Assembly (NCBI GenBank): GCA_958299035.1
Contig: CATQJL010000112.1
Coordinates: 48,380,941 to 48,444,940, forward strand
Reading direction: 5' to 3'
DNA: 64,000 nucleotides
From: Cylicocyclus nassatus
Taxonomy: Eukaryota; Nematoda; Chromadorea; Rhabditida; Strongylidae
The position numbers and the translations under genes were made by a program. This document shows, piece by piece, positions 35,948 through 48,215 of the stretch. The first letter of the stretch is position 1; the number at the start of each line of letters is the position of its first letter. The notes below the pieces were generated by a model, which searched no databases, was not told where the DNA came from, and worked only from the letters and a program-made list of their open reading frames with translations.

Positions 35948-36078
35948 GACTACACGTCGACGGAAATGGGAGGTCTAGCCGGACGTCTGCGACAACAACT
36001 TTTAGTACATGCACAGGCTGATTATCTACTACATCGTCCGCGTAAGACCCTCCCACTTTCGGCGACATATAGTCCTCT
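35948..36078. promoter_or_regulatory. Palindromic GGGAGG element upstream of peptide gene B
   Basis: Counterpart of 19,643-19,793. Outer arms gactacacgtcgacggaaat and its inverse (…ctttcggcgacatatagtc) surround a core with cacaggctga...ctactacatcg shared with arm A. Maintained at the same place relative to the gene in both arms. Confidence 0.5.
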
Positions 36079-37115
36079 ACCCAAACAAAAAAATCTTCTG
36101 ACAAGGGAAGGAAGGTTCGTCGAAGTGGCCTCTTAGGATCCGTTGTAAACTGTCTCATAGAGTTTGGAACGCTAATTCCAAATCTGCCTTCGTAATCTGC
36201 TGAGAGCTTCTGAGCGAGGAGTTACGAAGGTTTTTTTTGAGTAAAAGTCACATGCAAGTTCAAAAATCACACGTAACATTTTTTCTAGGGCTTAACTGAT
36301 AGTCGGGTCACTCGGCGCAATGCATATTCTTAATTTAGACAGCTTGCTGCTGCCTCATTTGAACGTTAAGAAAAAATAACGACCGATTTTGCACTAATCT
36401 TGCATTTTTCAAGATCTGCAAGATAGTGTACGTTTCATCTTAGAAAGCCACTTCGACCCACCTTCCTTCCCTTGTGAGTGCAGGGGAAATTACGAGTTTC
36501 CAGTAATTTGATTTCTCTGCTATGTAGTTCCTAGGGATTTGCAAGAGACAATGTCGCAGAGTAATCAAAAATAAAACATCATAAAGTTGTGCACAATACG
36601 CACAACTCTGTCATCAACTATTTCGCTTGTTCAACTGTAAATTCATCAGCTTTTTTCTCTGAAACAAAAAAGACCGGTATCGCCTTCTCAGAGAGGAAGC
36701 AAAGAAAGCTTGCTTTTGATCACGTTTCACTCAAAAGTTGTTGGTTACTACTATTTTCCCTCGACTATGCAAAGCTATGGACTATTAATTAGGTTGTTTT
36801 TGAGCTACAGCAGACCTTAGCTTCTGGCCAACTTTGTCTGAACATGTTTATGCACAGAAAGGGGAATTGAACGAAATGAAAAAGAGGATGATCAGATAGT
36901 ATTGAAGCTTGGAAATTTTCTAATATTGTCATAACCTTTTCAATCAAGTTTCCTCTATCATAAGAGCTGCTTGGAAGCAATACACAAAAGTTTTGCCTTG
37001 ATCCAAACCTACCTTCCATACACGATGCCGGACTATGGAAAAAATCCAAGCGTTCAAAGGTTCAATTTTGGCAAACATTTAGCGCCACATCCTCAAGAAC
37101 TAGTTGTTCAAAAAC

Positions 37116-37949
37116 ACCTACTGTGTCTTCAATAAATGTGAGCATCCTTTGAAATCAGTACACTCAATATCTTGCTCGTCATGCGCTTGAAAGTTGGATT
37201 TTAAACCTTATTATGCACTAGGAATTTAGTGATTTCCACATTTAACCACATTCAAATCATAAAATTACTGAAGCTCTAATGCATGATGTGCTAAAGATCC
37301 AACTTGGGAGTGCAGGACTAACAAGATATTTAGTCTAGCAATTTTAAGGGATGCTCACACATAACAGAGACGCAGATAAGTGTTTTTGAACAACTAGTTC
37401 TTGAGGATGTGGCGCAGAATGTTCTCCAAATTTGAATCTTTGAACGCTCATAAGTTTTTCCAGAGAAGGGCATCGCAGATAAGGAAGGAAGATTCGAAAT
37501 CAGCTCATCAAGGCGCATCTAACGACTTGCGGTTTAGTCCAAATAGCCACTTTAAGTTGGGGTCGTACCCTTGTTAGACCTATTGTACGAGCGAATTTCC
37601 GATCGTTCTTCATCAGTGCAGAATAACGGTAGCAACTTCAGGAATGATTTTAGGACATAGACAACCATATTTTGCCTCGGAAAATAAGCTAAACAAGTCA
37701 AAAGCTTTACACTAGGTTAATCAAAGTCGCAGACTTTAGATAAGAAATGCACTTCACTGTAATGCTTGATTAATGAGTAGTATTCTCCCATAACAATTGT
37801 CTTCTAATCCAGAAAGTGATCATACTCTGAGAACGCTCAAAAAGCTCGCAAAAATGTGCAGTAAAATGAGCAAGCGTGTAAACCTTGCTACGTAGTTTTT
37901 CACACTTTTAAAGGAAATTTCGGCAGACAGCTTTCTTACAGTGATCCTA
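37116..37949. other. No gene recognised
   Basis: Includes a second, partial inverse copy of the gtgttcttgaggatgtggcg region (37,385-37,520 versus 37,080-37,110), giving a loose inverted repeat. No coding sequence. Confidence 0.45.
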
Positions 37950-38725
37950 TTAAGTTGTCCCAAAATTACCATTTTCAACTAAATTGAGCTCTTTTTGTTT
38001 TCCTCGCAGACTTAATGTACCTTCCGATAGAGCGCAGACGAGCTCTACAAAAAGGCCACCAAAAATACAACTAAGTGTAATCCAGATAAAATTTGGAGCT
38101 AAAAACCAAATTTCTTCAGCTACACTAAAAATCGGACTTCCTTCCAGAAAATTCTTATGGACTCCGAACTTGGTCTCTATACATATATCAGACACATAGT
38201 GATACCCGAAAATGTATTCTATTAGGATTTTTTTCCGGGTTCAATTGAGAAACAAAGATGGTGTGTTAATGCCAAAATGCCCTTTCTTTCGAATTTTCAT
38301 GTATAACTTAATATTTCTCGTTTGTAAAAGCACACATAAGCCTACAGTTTTGAGATTGAACTAACTCGTAAGTAAGGCTTGTAGTATACAATGACATTGG
38401 AAGGGGGGGGGGTGACGTTGCCATTTTTGAAGTATCTTTTTTTTCGTTTTTTATGCACGGAAAAAGTCCAGTAAAGACATATTTGAGAATACTCTGCGCC
38501 CACTGTGTAATGACCAAGTTGGACGTCCGTAGGATTCATTCTCGCAAAAATCCTTTTTTCAGGTGAGAAATTTTTATTTTGGGCTTCAATTTTCCACATG
38601 GAATGCGACTATCTTTTGTAGTCACTTTGAAGAGCTTGATCTGTTCTATCGAATGATAACCTAGTACTGGAACAAAAACAGCTTGAATTATTTATAAAAA
38701 GGTGTTTAATTTTGGGACAACCTAA
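37950..38725. mobile_element. mariner-type MITE, TTAAGTTGTCCC end
   Basis: Left end TTAAGTTGTCCCAAAATTA after TA (37,948-37,949); right end TAATTTTGGGACAACCTAA at about 38,707-38,725, followed by CA. Inverted ends are about 20 bp, shorter than in its relatives. The interior has two overlapping ORFs without domains and a ten-base G run near 38,403. Confidence 0.75.
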
Positions 38726-38834
38726 CACATGCCGAAACTTTCTACTGTAATCCTACGGTGGACAGCGGTATAAGTTGAAGCCGGTTTTACAGAATGATAC
38801 TTGAAGATGGGATGAAACTAAAGCAAGAGAAATA

Positions 38835-39543
38835 TTAGGTCGTCCCGAAAATTCTTACGCACGATTTTCAAAAATTCATAACTTCTGAATTTTCAACCGA
38901 TTTAACTGCTTTTACTTTTGTATGAAAGAGTAACTCATGCTCTTTATAACGACATTTTAGATGCTTTTTAATGGTCATCTGTTGTGCATAGATAGGAGCG
39001 ATAGAAGAAAATTGGTCAAAATTTGAATTTTCTGTGTAGGGTCATAAAAAATCGGAAACTTGCAACAAAAATCGGAGCAGTCGGTGCTGTAGGTTCTTTT
39101 ACCAGCTTTTTCTAACAGTGCAAGGTTTGCGCCGATTGAGCGTCTCTATGAAAAGTTATGATTTCCCTTAAAAATGCTAAAATAAATCAAATCCGCCCTT
39201 TTGTATCGCTTGCTCGAAAGTCATAACTTTTCATGGAGACGCTCAATCGGCGCAAAGTTTGCACTGTTAGAAAAAGCTGGTAAAAGAACCTACAGCACCG
39301 ACTGCTCCGATTTTTGTTGCAAGTTTCCGATTTTTTATGACCCTACACAGAAAATTCTAATTTTGACCAATTTTATTCTATCGCTATCTATGCAACAGAT
39401 GGCCATTAGTAAGCAGCTAAGATGCCTTTATTAAGGGCATGACTTACTCTTTCATATAAAAGTAAAAGCAGTCAAATCGGTTGGAAAAGTCAGAAGTTAC
39501 GAATTTTTGAAAATCGTGCGCAAGAACTTTCGCGACGACCTAA
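38835..39543. mobile_element. mariner-type foldback MITE, fully palindromic
   Basis: Begins TTAGGTCGTCCCGAAAATTC and ends with the inverse ...CGACGACCTAA, flanked by TA at 38,833-38,834 and 39,544-39,545. The two halves are inverse copies almost to the centre near 39,190. Absent from the matching place in arm A. Confidence 0.92.
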
Positions 39544-39545
39544 TA

Positions 39546-40214
39546 CTAGCAACTGAACGTGCGCACAATTTTTGGGACACTGTGGTCTTTGGTTGTCTTA
39601 GGTTTTGATATAGTTTTATGGCGTGATTGCATCAGCTGCTACTCATTGATTAATACATGTTGTTGCGAAATGTTTCACTTCGCATCTGGCAGAGCATATG
39701 TTTTATATAGAGAATATCAATGAGACATATTTGCTTCCATATGCTTGTTGCACAATCATTTCATATATACTAGTAAAAAATAAAGATGAAATCATATGGA
39801 CATGAAGTAAATCGAGCTATTTTTGAAGATCTTCACTCTATCACGATGAAGAGAGAACTGCTTCAGCAAAATTTAGGCGTTTTTGGATTTATTCTTGAGA
39901 GCGTGATGTCTTCTCTTGCGGCAGGCGCTGTACTGTAACGCTCATCCCCCACCTAATATAAATCATTCCGAATAAATTTCGCTTCTATGACCTTCGAAGT
40001 TTTAACATGTATGAAATTGGTGAGTTACTTATGAATATTAGCGGTGTATGAAAGGACAGAAAAAATCCTTTCAGCTTTGCGGCTAGCACATTTGACTGGA
40101 AGTGAGTGATATGGTAAGTTAGCACATTAAATCAGCACGTTTTCTAGACTCAAACTTGTAGAGTTTTGAGAGCTAAGGATTGGAAGCGTTTTGGAAGATT
40201 TTTATGCTAAATAG
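39546..40214. other. No gene recognised
   Basis: AT-rich. A single mariner-like end-like word (tttttgggacactgtgg) lies near 39,570 without a partner. No ORF of note. Confidence 0.45.
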
Positions 40215-40555
40215 ATGAGCAGTTGAGAGAGATATCTGACGCTGTCCCAAAACTAGCTGGGCTATCTTGAGGCTGCACATATTCATCGAAGATCACCGTC
40301 AAAAAGAGTAGGGCCAGGTTCAAGCGTGGGTATGGCACGCCACAACTGTGGGACGTTTAAGGTGTCAAAAAGCAAGGAGTTGTAATTGAGTAATAGTGAT
40401 AATAGTGATAGCATGTTACTAGTGAGCGGTTTGTTCAGGTAACCCCATTATGGAAATACAAGTAATGAGATATTAACTCGCCATCGTCTGCCTACACCGT
40501 AACATGATAAAGGGACCTCCAAGCATAATGAGTAATATATCTTCAATTAGCATGT

Positions 40556-40910
40556 TAACACGTTTCGGACCGGTGCTGCACATTGTGCAGCACGCGCATT
40601 TGAAAGATCTTTTCAACGTTTAAAGGAGCTTCTCTTTTTGTCCAAGGTTATTAAATCAAAGGCCTAAGTTCCCCCTTTTCGAAAGGGTCTGTAGTGCTGG
40701 CCGTCGATATCTGTTCAGAAGATATGAGGACAAACCGAACATCAGTTGCAACGAAGTGCGGCAACGCGAACGACGCGTGCGACGTGCAACCTTGGCTATG
40801 AATACAAAGAGAAAAACACTAGTTCCAGTAATAATGGTTATCGTGTACGATTTATGTAGATACTTTTGAATACAATTAGAAACTGAGTTTTCGTTCCTAT
40901 CTTCTGTCTG
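40556..40910 (+). repeat. Dispersed repeat, copy 2
   Basis: Direct counterpart of 1876-2220, including the gtgctgcacattgtgcagcac dyad and cgaagtgcggcaacgcgaac. It lacks the (AC)n tract. No coding function is seen. Confidence 0.7.
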
Positions 40911-41117
40911 AAGCTGTCTTAGATGTTGAATTACCTTTTTGAGCGCGTTAGGGACTTCGCGCTTACACTATAAATAATGGCAATGAGTCGCAAAAGAGCA
41001 GTAAGCAAAAGGAATCGAACTTGCAAACAAAACCTGTGGCACTCATGACTCTGCCTTACCACTGCGCTTTACGTCCAGCTTGGTTTTTAGCTTCGTCTAG
41101 CTGGGACGAGTACTTAA

Positions 41118-42908
41118 AGGCACCGTCCACCCAGATTCTCGACTTCCAGGTTTTTGTCATTTTAGGGCTTTCTCATGTGCCTGATTCCAAATATGAAGTC
41201 GAGAGTGCGCGAAAACCCCAACAATCCCCGTTCCGGAGAACCCACAGGCCGGCCTTCCAGAACGGTGATTGGATGAGCGCGCACAAATGGGCGGGCATGG
41301 ACGGGGAGGGGCGGGCACGGATGGGGGTCCTCGTGCATCTTCGCTCTTCCTAAGGCTGCGTTCATACTGATTCCCATGTTCTGGAACTGTTCCCGCACAG
41401 TTCTCGCACTGTGCTGAAACTGTGCGGGAGCTGTGCGGGAACTGTGCGGGAACAGTTCCAGGACTGTGCTGCATGCGCTGCAGCCGCCCCGCACCGTTTT
41501 GAACGACGGGAGTTGGAGAATTTTGACCGCCCTCAACGGTTTTTCTTCCAGATTTCGCTCATTTTGGCCTTAATCCTCCACCCGCTTCCCTTTTTGATCA
41601 GCAGAACTGCGAACTCGAAGCGGGGTTTAAGAATGAGCGCTTTTCTGCGCCGTGTATTTGGAAAGATGGGCTATCGTGCGATTGTTCATTCTGTCTTCTT
41701 TTTTTGCTCAAAACTACTTCATTTGTTCCAGGAAGCGGCTGTCCAGTTTCCATAGCCATCTGCCACAATTCAGGGAGTACGAGAAATCCTGAAATTGCAT
41801 GAGTTGGGACTTGTCTCTTGTTTTTGGTAATTTTGGGCGTTTCCAGCCTTTTTCGTTTTTCCATATCGCTGCTTCTCCGTTCTTTCTTCTACCCTGCTTC
41901 TCCTAGTGATGAGAAAAGCTGTGAATTTGAAGCGGGGTTGAGGATTGAACGCTGTTCTGCTCCATGTATCCGGGAATATGGGCCTTCGTGCGCTCGTCCA
42001 TTCTCTCATCGCTATTTTTGTTCAGACCTACTTCATGTGTACTAACAAGTCGCTGCGTAGTCTCGCATCTGTATTGAAATTGAAACAGACAAGTCTCTAG
42101 AACACAAGAAGTAGGTCTGAACAAAAATAGCGATGAGAGAATGAACGAGCGCATGAAGGCCCATATTTCCGGATACATGGAGCAGAACAGCGTTCAATCC
42201 TCAACCCCGCTTCAAATTCACAGCTTTTCTCATTCACTATGAGAAGCGGGATAGAAGAAAGAACAGAGAAGCAACGACAAGGAAGAACGAACAAGGCTAA
42301 GAACGCCCCATGAAAAACAAGAGACAAGTCCCAACTCATGCAATTTCAGGATTTCTCCTACTCCCTAATTCGTGGCAGATGGCTATGGAAACTGGACAGC
42401 CGCTTCCTGGAACAAATGAAGTAGTTTTGAGCAAAAAACAAGAAGACAGAATGAACAATCGCACGATAGCCCATCTTTCCGAATACACGGCGCAGAAAAG
42501 CGCTCATTCTTTAACCCCGCTTCGAGTTCGCAGTTCTGCTGATCAAAAAGGGAAGCGGGGTGGAGGATTAAGGCCAAAATGAGCGAAATCTGGAAGAAAA
42601 ACCGTTGAGGAATTGGTCGAACGGTCAAAATTCTCCAACTCCCGCCGTTCAAAACAGTGCGGGGCGACTGCAGCGCACAGCACAGTTCTGGAACTGTTCC
42701 CGCACAGTTCCCGCACAGTTTCAGCACAGTGCGAGAACTGTGCGGGAACAGTTCCAGAACATGGGAATCAGTATGAACGCAGCCTAAGCGATTTTCCCGC
42801 TTCTGAAGCGACATTTTGAGAAGCGACTTGAGCATTGGCTTGATAGAAGGCCCTACTGTTAGATGCTGCCAAAAGCTCAACACCATCAACTTAGGGTGGA
42901 AGGTGCCT
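41118..42908. mobile_element. TTAA-type (piggyBac-like) MITE carrying a nested MITE
   Basis: Ends AGGCACCGTCCACCC and GGGTGGAAGGTGCCT lie between exact TTAA duplications (41,114-41,117 and 42,909-42,912). The arm A site near 18,000 is uninterrupted. No transposase. The interior is mostly the nested element 41,354-42,784. Confidence 0.9.
41354..42784. mobile_element. PIF/Harbinger-type foldback MITE, ~690-bp arms
   Basis: Begins GGCTGCGTTCATACTGATTC and ends with its exact inverse, flanked by TAA duplications (41,351-41,353 and 42,785-42,787); a three-base TWA duplication with GG-start ends fits PIF/Harbinger. The arms are inverse copies up to a centre near 42,065 and contain repeats of the aactgtgcgggaacagttcc kind near each end. 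Long ORFs on both strands are mirror shadows. Confidence 0.85.
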
Positions 42909-43282
42909 TTAAGACGCGCGGCTGCAGACGACGGAATCGAGGGCCATAACTTCGTGTAAAAGACCGGTAAGCAGATAACGAAGCCGGATATGTCTCCCCA
43001 TAGAGTGATTAACGGTATAGGGCTTACTGGATTGGCCACTTCAAATTTTGATCCCCTTGTAAGTAATAGTTTTTGAAATTACAGCCATCAAGGCGAAGAA
43101 TGAGAAGAACGAAATTTTTATTGGCCTTTAATTCCACAATTTGAAGGTTTTTGAAGCAGGATTTTTGAGGTAGTCAAAGGAGGAGTAGTGCTTTGTTTTG
43201 AGCGCTGAAAGAGAGTGAGTTCACCTTTGCAAGAAAGTTATCATTTTCGATATCGATCAATTTACCCATGGCCCAGTATTAG

Positions 43283-44233
<951 letters not shown>

Positions 44234-45289
44234 TTATGGATAAATTACTCGTTATGTTTGGCAGGGCCTTCAATTTATGCCTTAGTGTGCAGTAGTTCTG
44301 AAGGGTCTTATTAGACAATAACAAGGGGGTGAGGGTCGCTTCTGCGATTGAGTGCTACACCTCTTACTTGGTCCTGGGTAGGGCAATAAGTCTTTGCAAG
44401 TAATAGCCCATCAACCCTTTTAGAGAAAAGAAAGCAGGTTGGTTTTGCATACTGATGCTGTAATTTGAGTAGAGGAAAGCTTTTTGAGACTGAGTTGTGT
44501 CTGATGTAAAGGGTATATACAGGATAACAAAAAACGAGGTCACTCAAACAATGTGGCGGTTAGAAATTGATGGAGTTGGTTGTTGCAGTAGCATGCAGTA
44601 GCTTTGATAGGACTTGGCAGGGCAGTTGAAGGAAAGTGGGTTATCGTTTCGGAGGCAAGACCATTTATCAATACCAGTAAGGCAAGGCGAGCAGATAGTC
44701 ATGGCGATGCTACTTCTCGCTTGAACAGTGAGAAATCTAAGACTGCATGTAGCGCACAGAAATTCGGTTTATGAGGGTCAAGGGATAGCTACAATATTTA
44801 GCAGCAAAAGCCCTCAATAAGCTTTGGATTCCTCGGCTCACTCTAATGAAAAGAGCATAAGAATACTCCAGGACGTTTGCAAGTGTGTGCTGAACACGTT
44901 GACGCTAATCTGGGGCGGTATACCGATCTTCAACCCGCCGTTTGGGCCTTGTCGAGTGCCGGACAGGCGAGAGCGCCTATCCATAATTCACCAAACTTCA
45001 GAATGTGGTCCGATCTGGCAGGTTCGGCCATGTCTGGCAGCAGAGCCTGATGTCGACAGGTCGGGCTCCGCTGCTCCACTGCCGTGCCCCACATGGCTAA
45101 ATTTGCCAGACCATATTCGCCAATAGACAGGAGCCCAATCACCAGCTTGCCTTCATGTATCGCGGGCTGTTACCTGTACGGGAATTCCGAATTCCCTTCC
45201 TATACAGGGGATCAATAAATATTGCCCCTAGTATCATCGCCTCTCCGGTATACGTTGTGCGGAGCGTTTGCAGACATCCAAACGCGTTG

Positions 45290-46740
45290 GGACTTATGAA
45301 TAGTTTGAACATCAAACATGTAGAAGAGCAGAATGTTATACCTAGAATATATGGTATTCCAAAGATGCACAAGACACCCATTAAGTTCCGGTAAATTACC
45401 GGAGCAAAGAGATCTACGCTTAAGCCCCTTTACAAGATACTGCAATTAATGCTTGCACACTTTAGAAAGCATTTCATAAACTATTGTAAAGTTATTTATC
45501 AAAGAACTAGAATAAAACATTTTTGGGCTATAGAAAATAGTAATCAAGTGCTGAAAGAACTGCTGACAACAAATGAAGATTTAGAAGTATATTCAGCCGA
45601 CTTTTCTAGTTTGTTCACCAATCTGCCACATAACGTGGTCAGATCTAATCTCAGAAAACTTATGAGCTTATGCATGAGGGGATATAAATATATCAGAATA
45701 TAAAACAATAAAGTATCGTATGTCAATGCAGATACGGCACAGGGCAGATGTTATCAACTTGAAGACATAATTTATTTAATAGATTCTATACTGGAGTCTA
45801 GCTACCTGTATTTTGGTGGATTGATATATAAACAAATAAAGGGTATGCCTCAGAGAGCTTCGTATAGCCCACAGATAGCAGACCTTACTTTATGATACAT
45901 GGAATTTGAGTTCTTAAAAAGACAGACAAGAACTCTGAGTCATAGCACTAACTTGTACAATCACACACACTTACAGATATATAGATGACAAATTACATGT
46001 CTCTAAAGATGCATCGCATTTCGAAAGGACTTTAAGAAAAATCTATCATCCTTCTTTACAAATAAAGAAAACTAACCTGTTGACAAAAACAAATTTTTTA
46101 GACCTCACTCTCAATATTTACAATAATAAAATAGAGTTTAATATGTACAATAAGACAGATGACTATAATTTCAAAGTATTTAGATATCCACATTGGGAGT
46201 CTAATATTCCCAGACATATATTGTACAGTACTTGCACTTCAGAAATTCATAGAATTTACAGAAATTGCTCTAATTATGCACATTTTAAGGAAAGAGTAAT
46301 AGAACTAGCTAAGACTTCAAAAACTAATGGATGGGAATATCATATTTTTATTAGTAAACTTTATCATATACTATTCGATAGACCATTTATAATGCGTAAG
46401 TACGGAGTTCCTAGTAACATACATTTGCCTCTTTTAATGACCTACATGATACTTGGGCTCACGCTAGCGCGCTCTGAGATCACGGCGGGAGTACTCCAGT
46501 TTGAAAAAGAGGTCGCTATTTCTTCGGATGACACTTGCCATTTATTTTGTCGTATACGTACATGTTAACGAAACTTGCTAACTCAATTTCTTTATACGCC
46601 ATTTTCCGTCTTAGACCTCATCTTAGATTTTCATTTGATAATTTTGAAGCTTCCTTGGGAACTACTGACGAGGGGCACCAAGGAAGCCGCACTACCGGTA
46701 GTGCGGCTACTACTTCTAAGCCCCGAAACCGGATAATGTA
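45290..46740 (+). pseudogene. Penelope-type reverse transcriptase, element 3, broken
   Basis: Plus strand, several frames. RIYGIPKMHKTPIKFR then, after a stop, ITGAKRSTLKPLYK lies at about 45.34-45.43 kb. SADFSSLFTNLPH (motif A) lies near 45.60 kb, GMPQRASYSPQIADL near 45.85 kb, and YRYIDDKLHVSKDA (motif C, YIDD at 45,978-45,989) near 45.98 kb. TKTNFLDLTLNIYNNKIEFN and a downstream thumb-like region follow at 46,080-46,568. Reverse transcription of element RNA would be its role. No endonuclease domain was found. It is clearly different from elements 1 and 2. Stops near 45,394, 45,702 and 45,894 kill it. The 3' end shows a hammerhead-like motif (next entry). Confidence 0.75.
46665..46729 (+). 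ncRNA. Hammerhead-like motif at the 3' end of RT element 3
   Basis: CTGACGA (46,665-46,671) is followed by GGGGC, then a 43-nt insert holding a perfect 22-nt palindrome (46,686-46,707), then GCCCC and GAAAC (46,725-46,729). These are the conserved hammerhead core blocks with a paired stem II. Stems I and III could not be drawn convincingly, so catalytic activity is uncertain. Penelope-like elements are known to carry hammerhead motifs. Confidence 0.4.
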
Positions 46741-46925
46741 GAAAATGAACAAAAGGAATTGAATTTTTTGTGTTCCTAATTAGTATTTATCAAATTCTTT
46801 TTCATATTAAAAACCTCAAAACCAGTTGTTATGAAAAACTCTACTGCAAAGTCTGCTTCTTTATGTTCTCTAAACTGCCACGTATGTATGCTGTTGTCAT
46901 ACGTGGTAGAGTTGGTGGCGAGAGA

Positions 46926-48207
46926 CAGGGCCCGGCACGAGGTGGGCAAACGGGGTTTTCCAAAACGAATTCCCCTTTGGTCCCAATAGTTTTTACGAAT
47001 ACCCTCTTGAGCCCAAAAATGACGCTCTGTGCTTGTGCAATGAGAGTATCGGCCACACTTCGCCTAAAAGCACACAAAAGTGCCCGCCCAAATTGCTCAA
47101 ATTTCTCAAATTACTCCTCATCTGTATCAAGATAAAAAACAGGAAGAAAAATAAGCAAGAAACATGATGGAGGAATGAGAAAATATCAAAGTAACGCAGT
47201 CATAGGAATGAGAAACGCCGTTCCCTCTCGTATCGATTGACTGGGGCGCGCTTTCCGTCTCATAAAGCTAGGCTGCTGATGCGATTTTGGGCTCTAACAA
47301 GGACAAGAGGAGGAGTTTCGGAACCAAAATTTCACCACGTAGTAAACTTTAGGCGTACAACAGATCTATGTAAAAATTTTGAAAAAATTATGTGAATTGA
47401 AAGTTTTGCCCACCTCAGGTGGGCATTATGTGGGCAATTGCCCACCTAATTTGGAAAAAAGTTAAGCACGCTCTTCATTCACATAAGTTTTTCATAATTT
47501 TTCATACATTGCTCCTTAGTCCTACTGCGCGTATACACACCAAGTCTCGCACGATTTCGTTTTCTCTGCGCTGCAAACGAGCCATTTTTCCATTTTCTTG
47601 ATAAGGAGAAATTTTCAAAAAAAAGCTTGCCCCAACCTTCAGTCATATAATTTTGCAATGAAACTTCTAAGTTAAGCCTTGCAGGCCTGTGTTCATATAT
47701 CTACCAAGTTCCATAACGTATGGTCATCTGTGCGCTGCAACGAGCCATTTGAATTCACATCTTCATTTACCAGTTTTGCAAAATTTTTGGAAAAATGCTC
47801 ATTATCCTCCCATTCACATAAGTTTTTCATAATATTTCATACTTGGTTTCTACTAGCCTCTCTTCGCTCGCTTAAGTAATTTGGTGCTATATCGTTATGT
47901 CTGCATTGAGAACTGATCATGTAATCATGCTGTTTAACGGCATCGCTTATGCGACGTCGCGCACGCGGCAATCAGCGGCGGCGCGGCGTAGCCCGCGCGA
48001 GCTCTGTACAGACGTCTGAAGGCTTATGAAATACTTCCCAATGAATTGGGTGTATGAGGTAACAAGCATGATTAGACCTTCTTTTGCTTGCACTTGGAAT
48101 CTTCTTCTGGGGCTCCGCCCCAAACCCTGCAAAAACGATTTCGTCCTTGCTTTTTCCACCAAAAACGATTTCCAGCTTGTCATTTGCCCACCTCGTGCCG
48201 GGCCCTG
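46926..48207. mobile_element. hAT-type MITE with perfect 8-bp target duplication
   Basis: Begins CAGGGCCCGGCACGAGGTGG and ends with the exact inverse, flanked by GCGAGAGA at 46,918-46,925 and 48,208-48,215. Arm A near 8,925 has the site without insertion. No transposase; the internal cacataagtttttcat words occur twice and link it to 12,341-13,036. Confidence 0.95.
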
Positions 48208-48215
48208 GCGAGAGA

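Larger units (their letters stand above)
35085..37115. repeat. Arm B, block 3 (inverted paralogue of 18.9-20.5 kb)
   Basis: Colinear reverse-complement counterpart of arm A block 3. It contains the second peptide gene (minus strand), the palindromic GGGAGG element and the sequence around the gttgtgc...gcacaac dyad (36,585-36,606). Confidence 0.85.

Noticed and set aside
41021..43039. ORFs up to 218 codons on both strands
   Set aside because: Mirror images in the arms of a foldback MITE with no domain.
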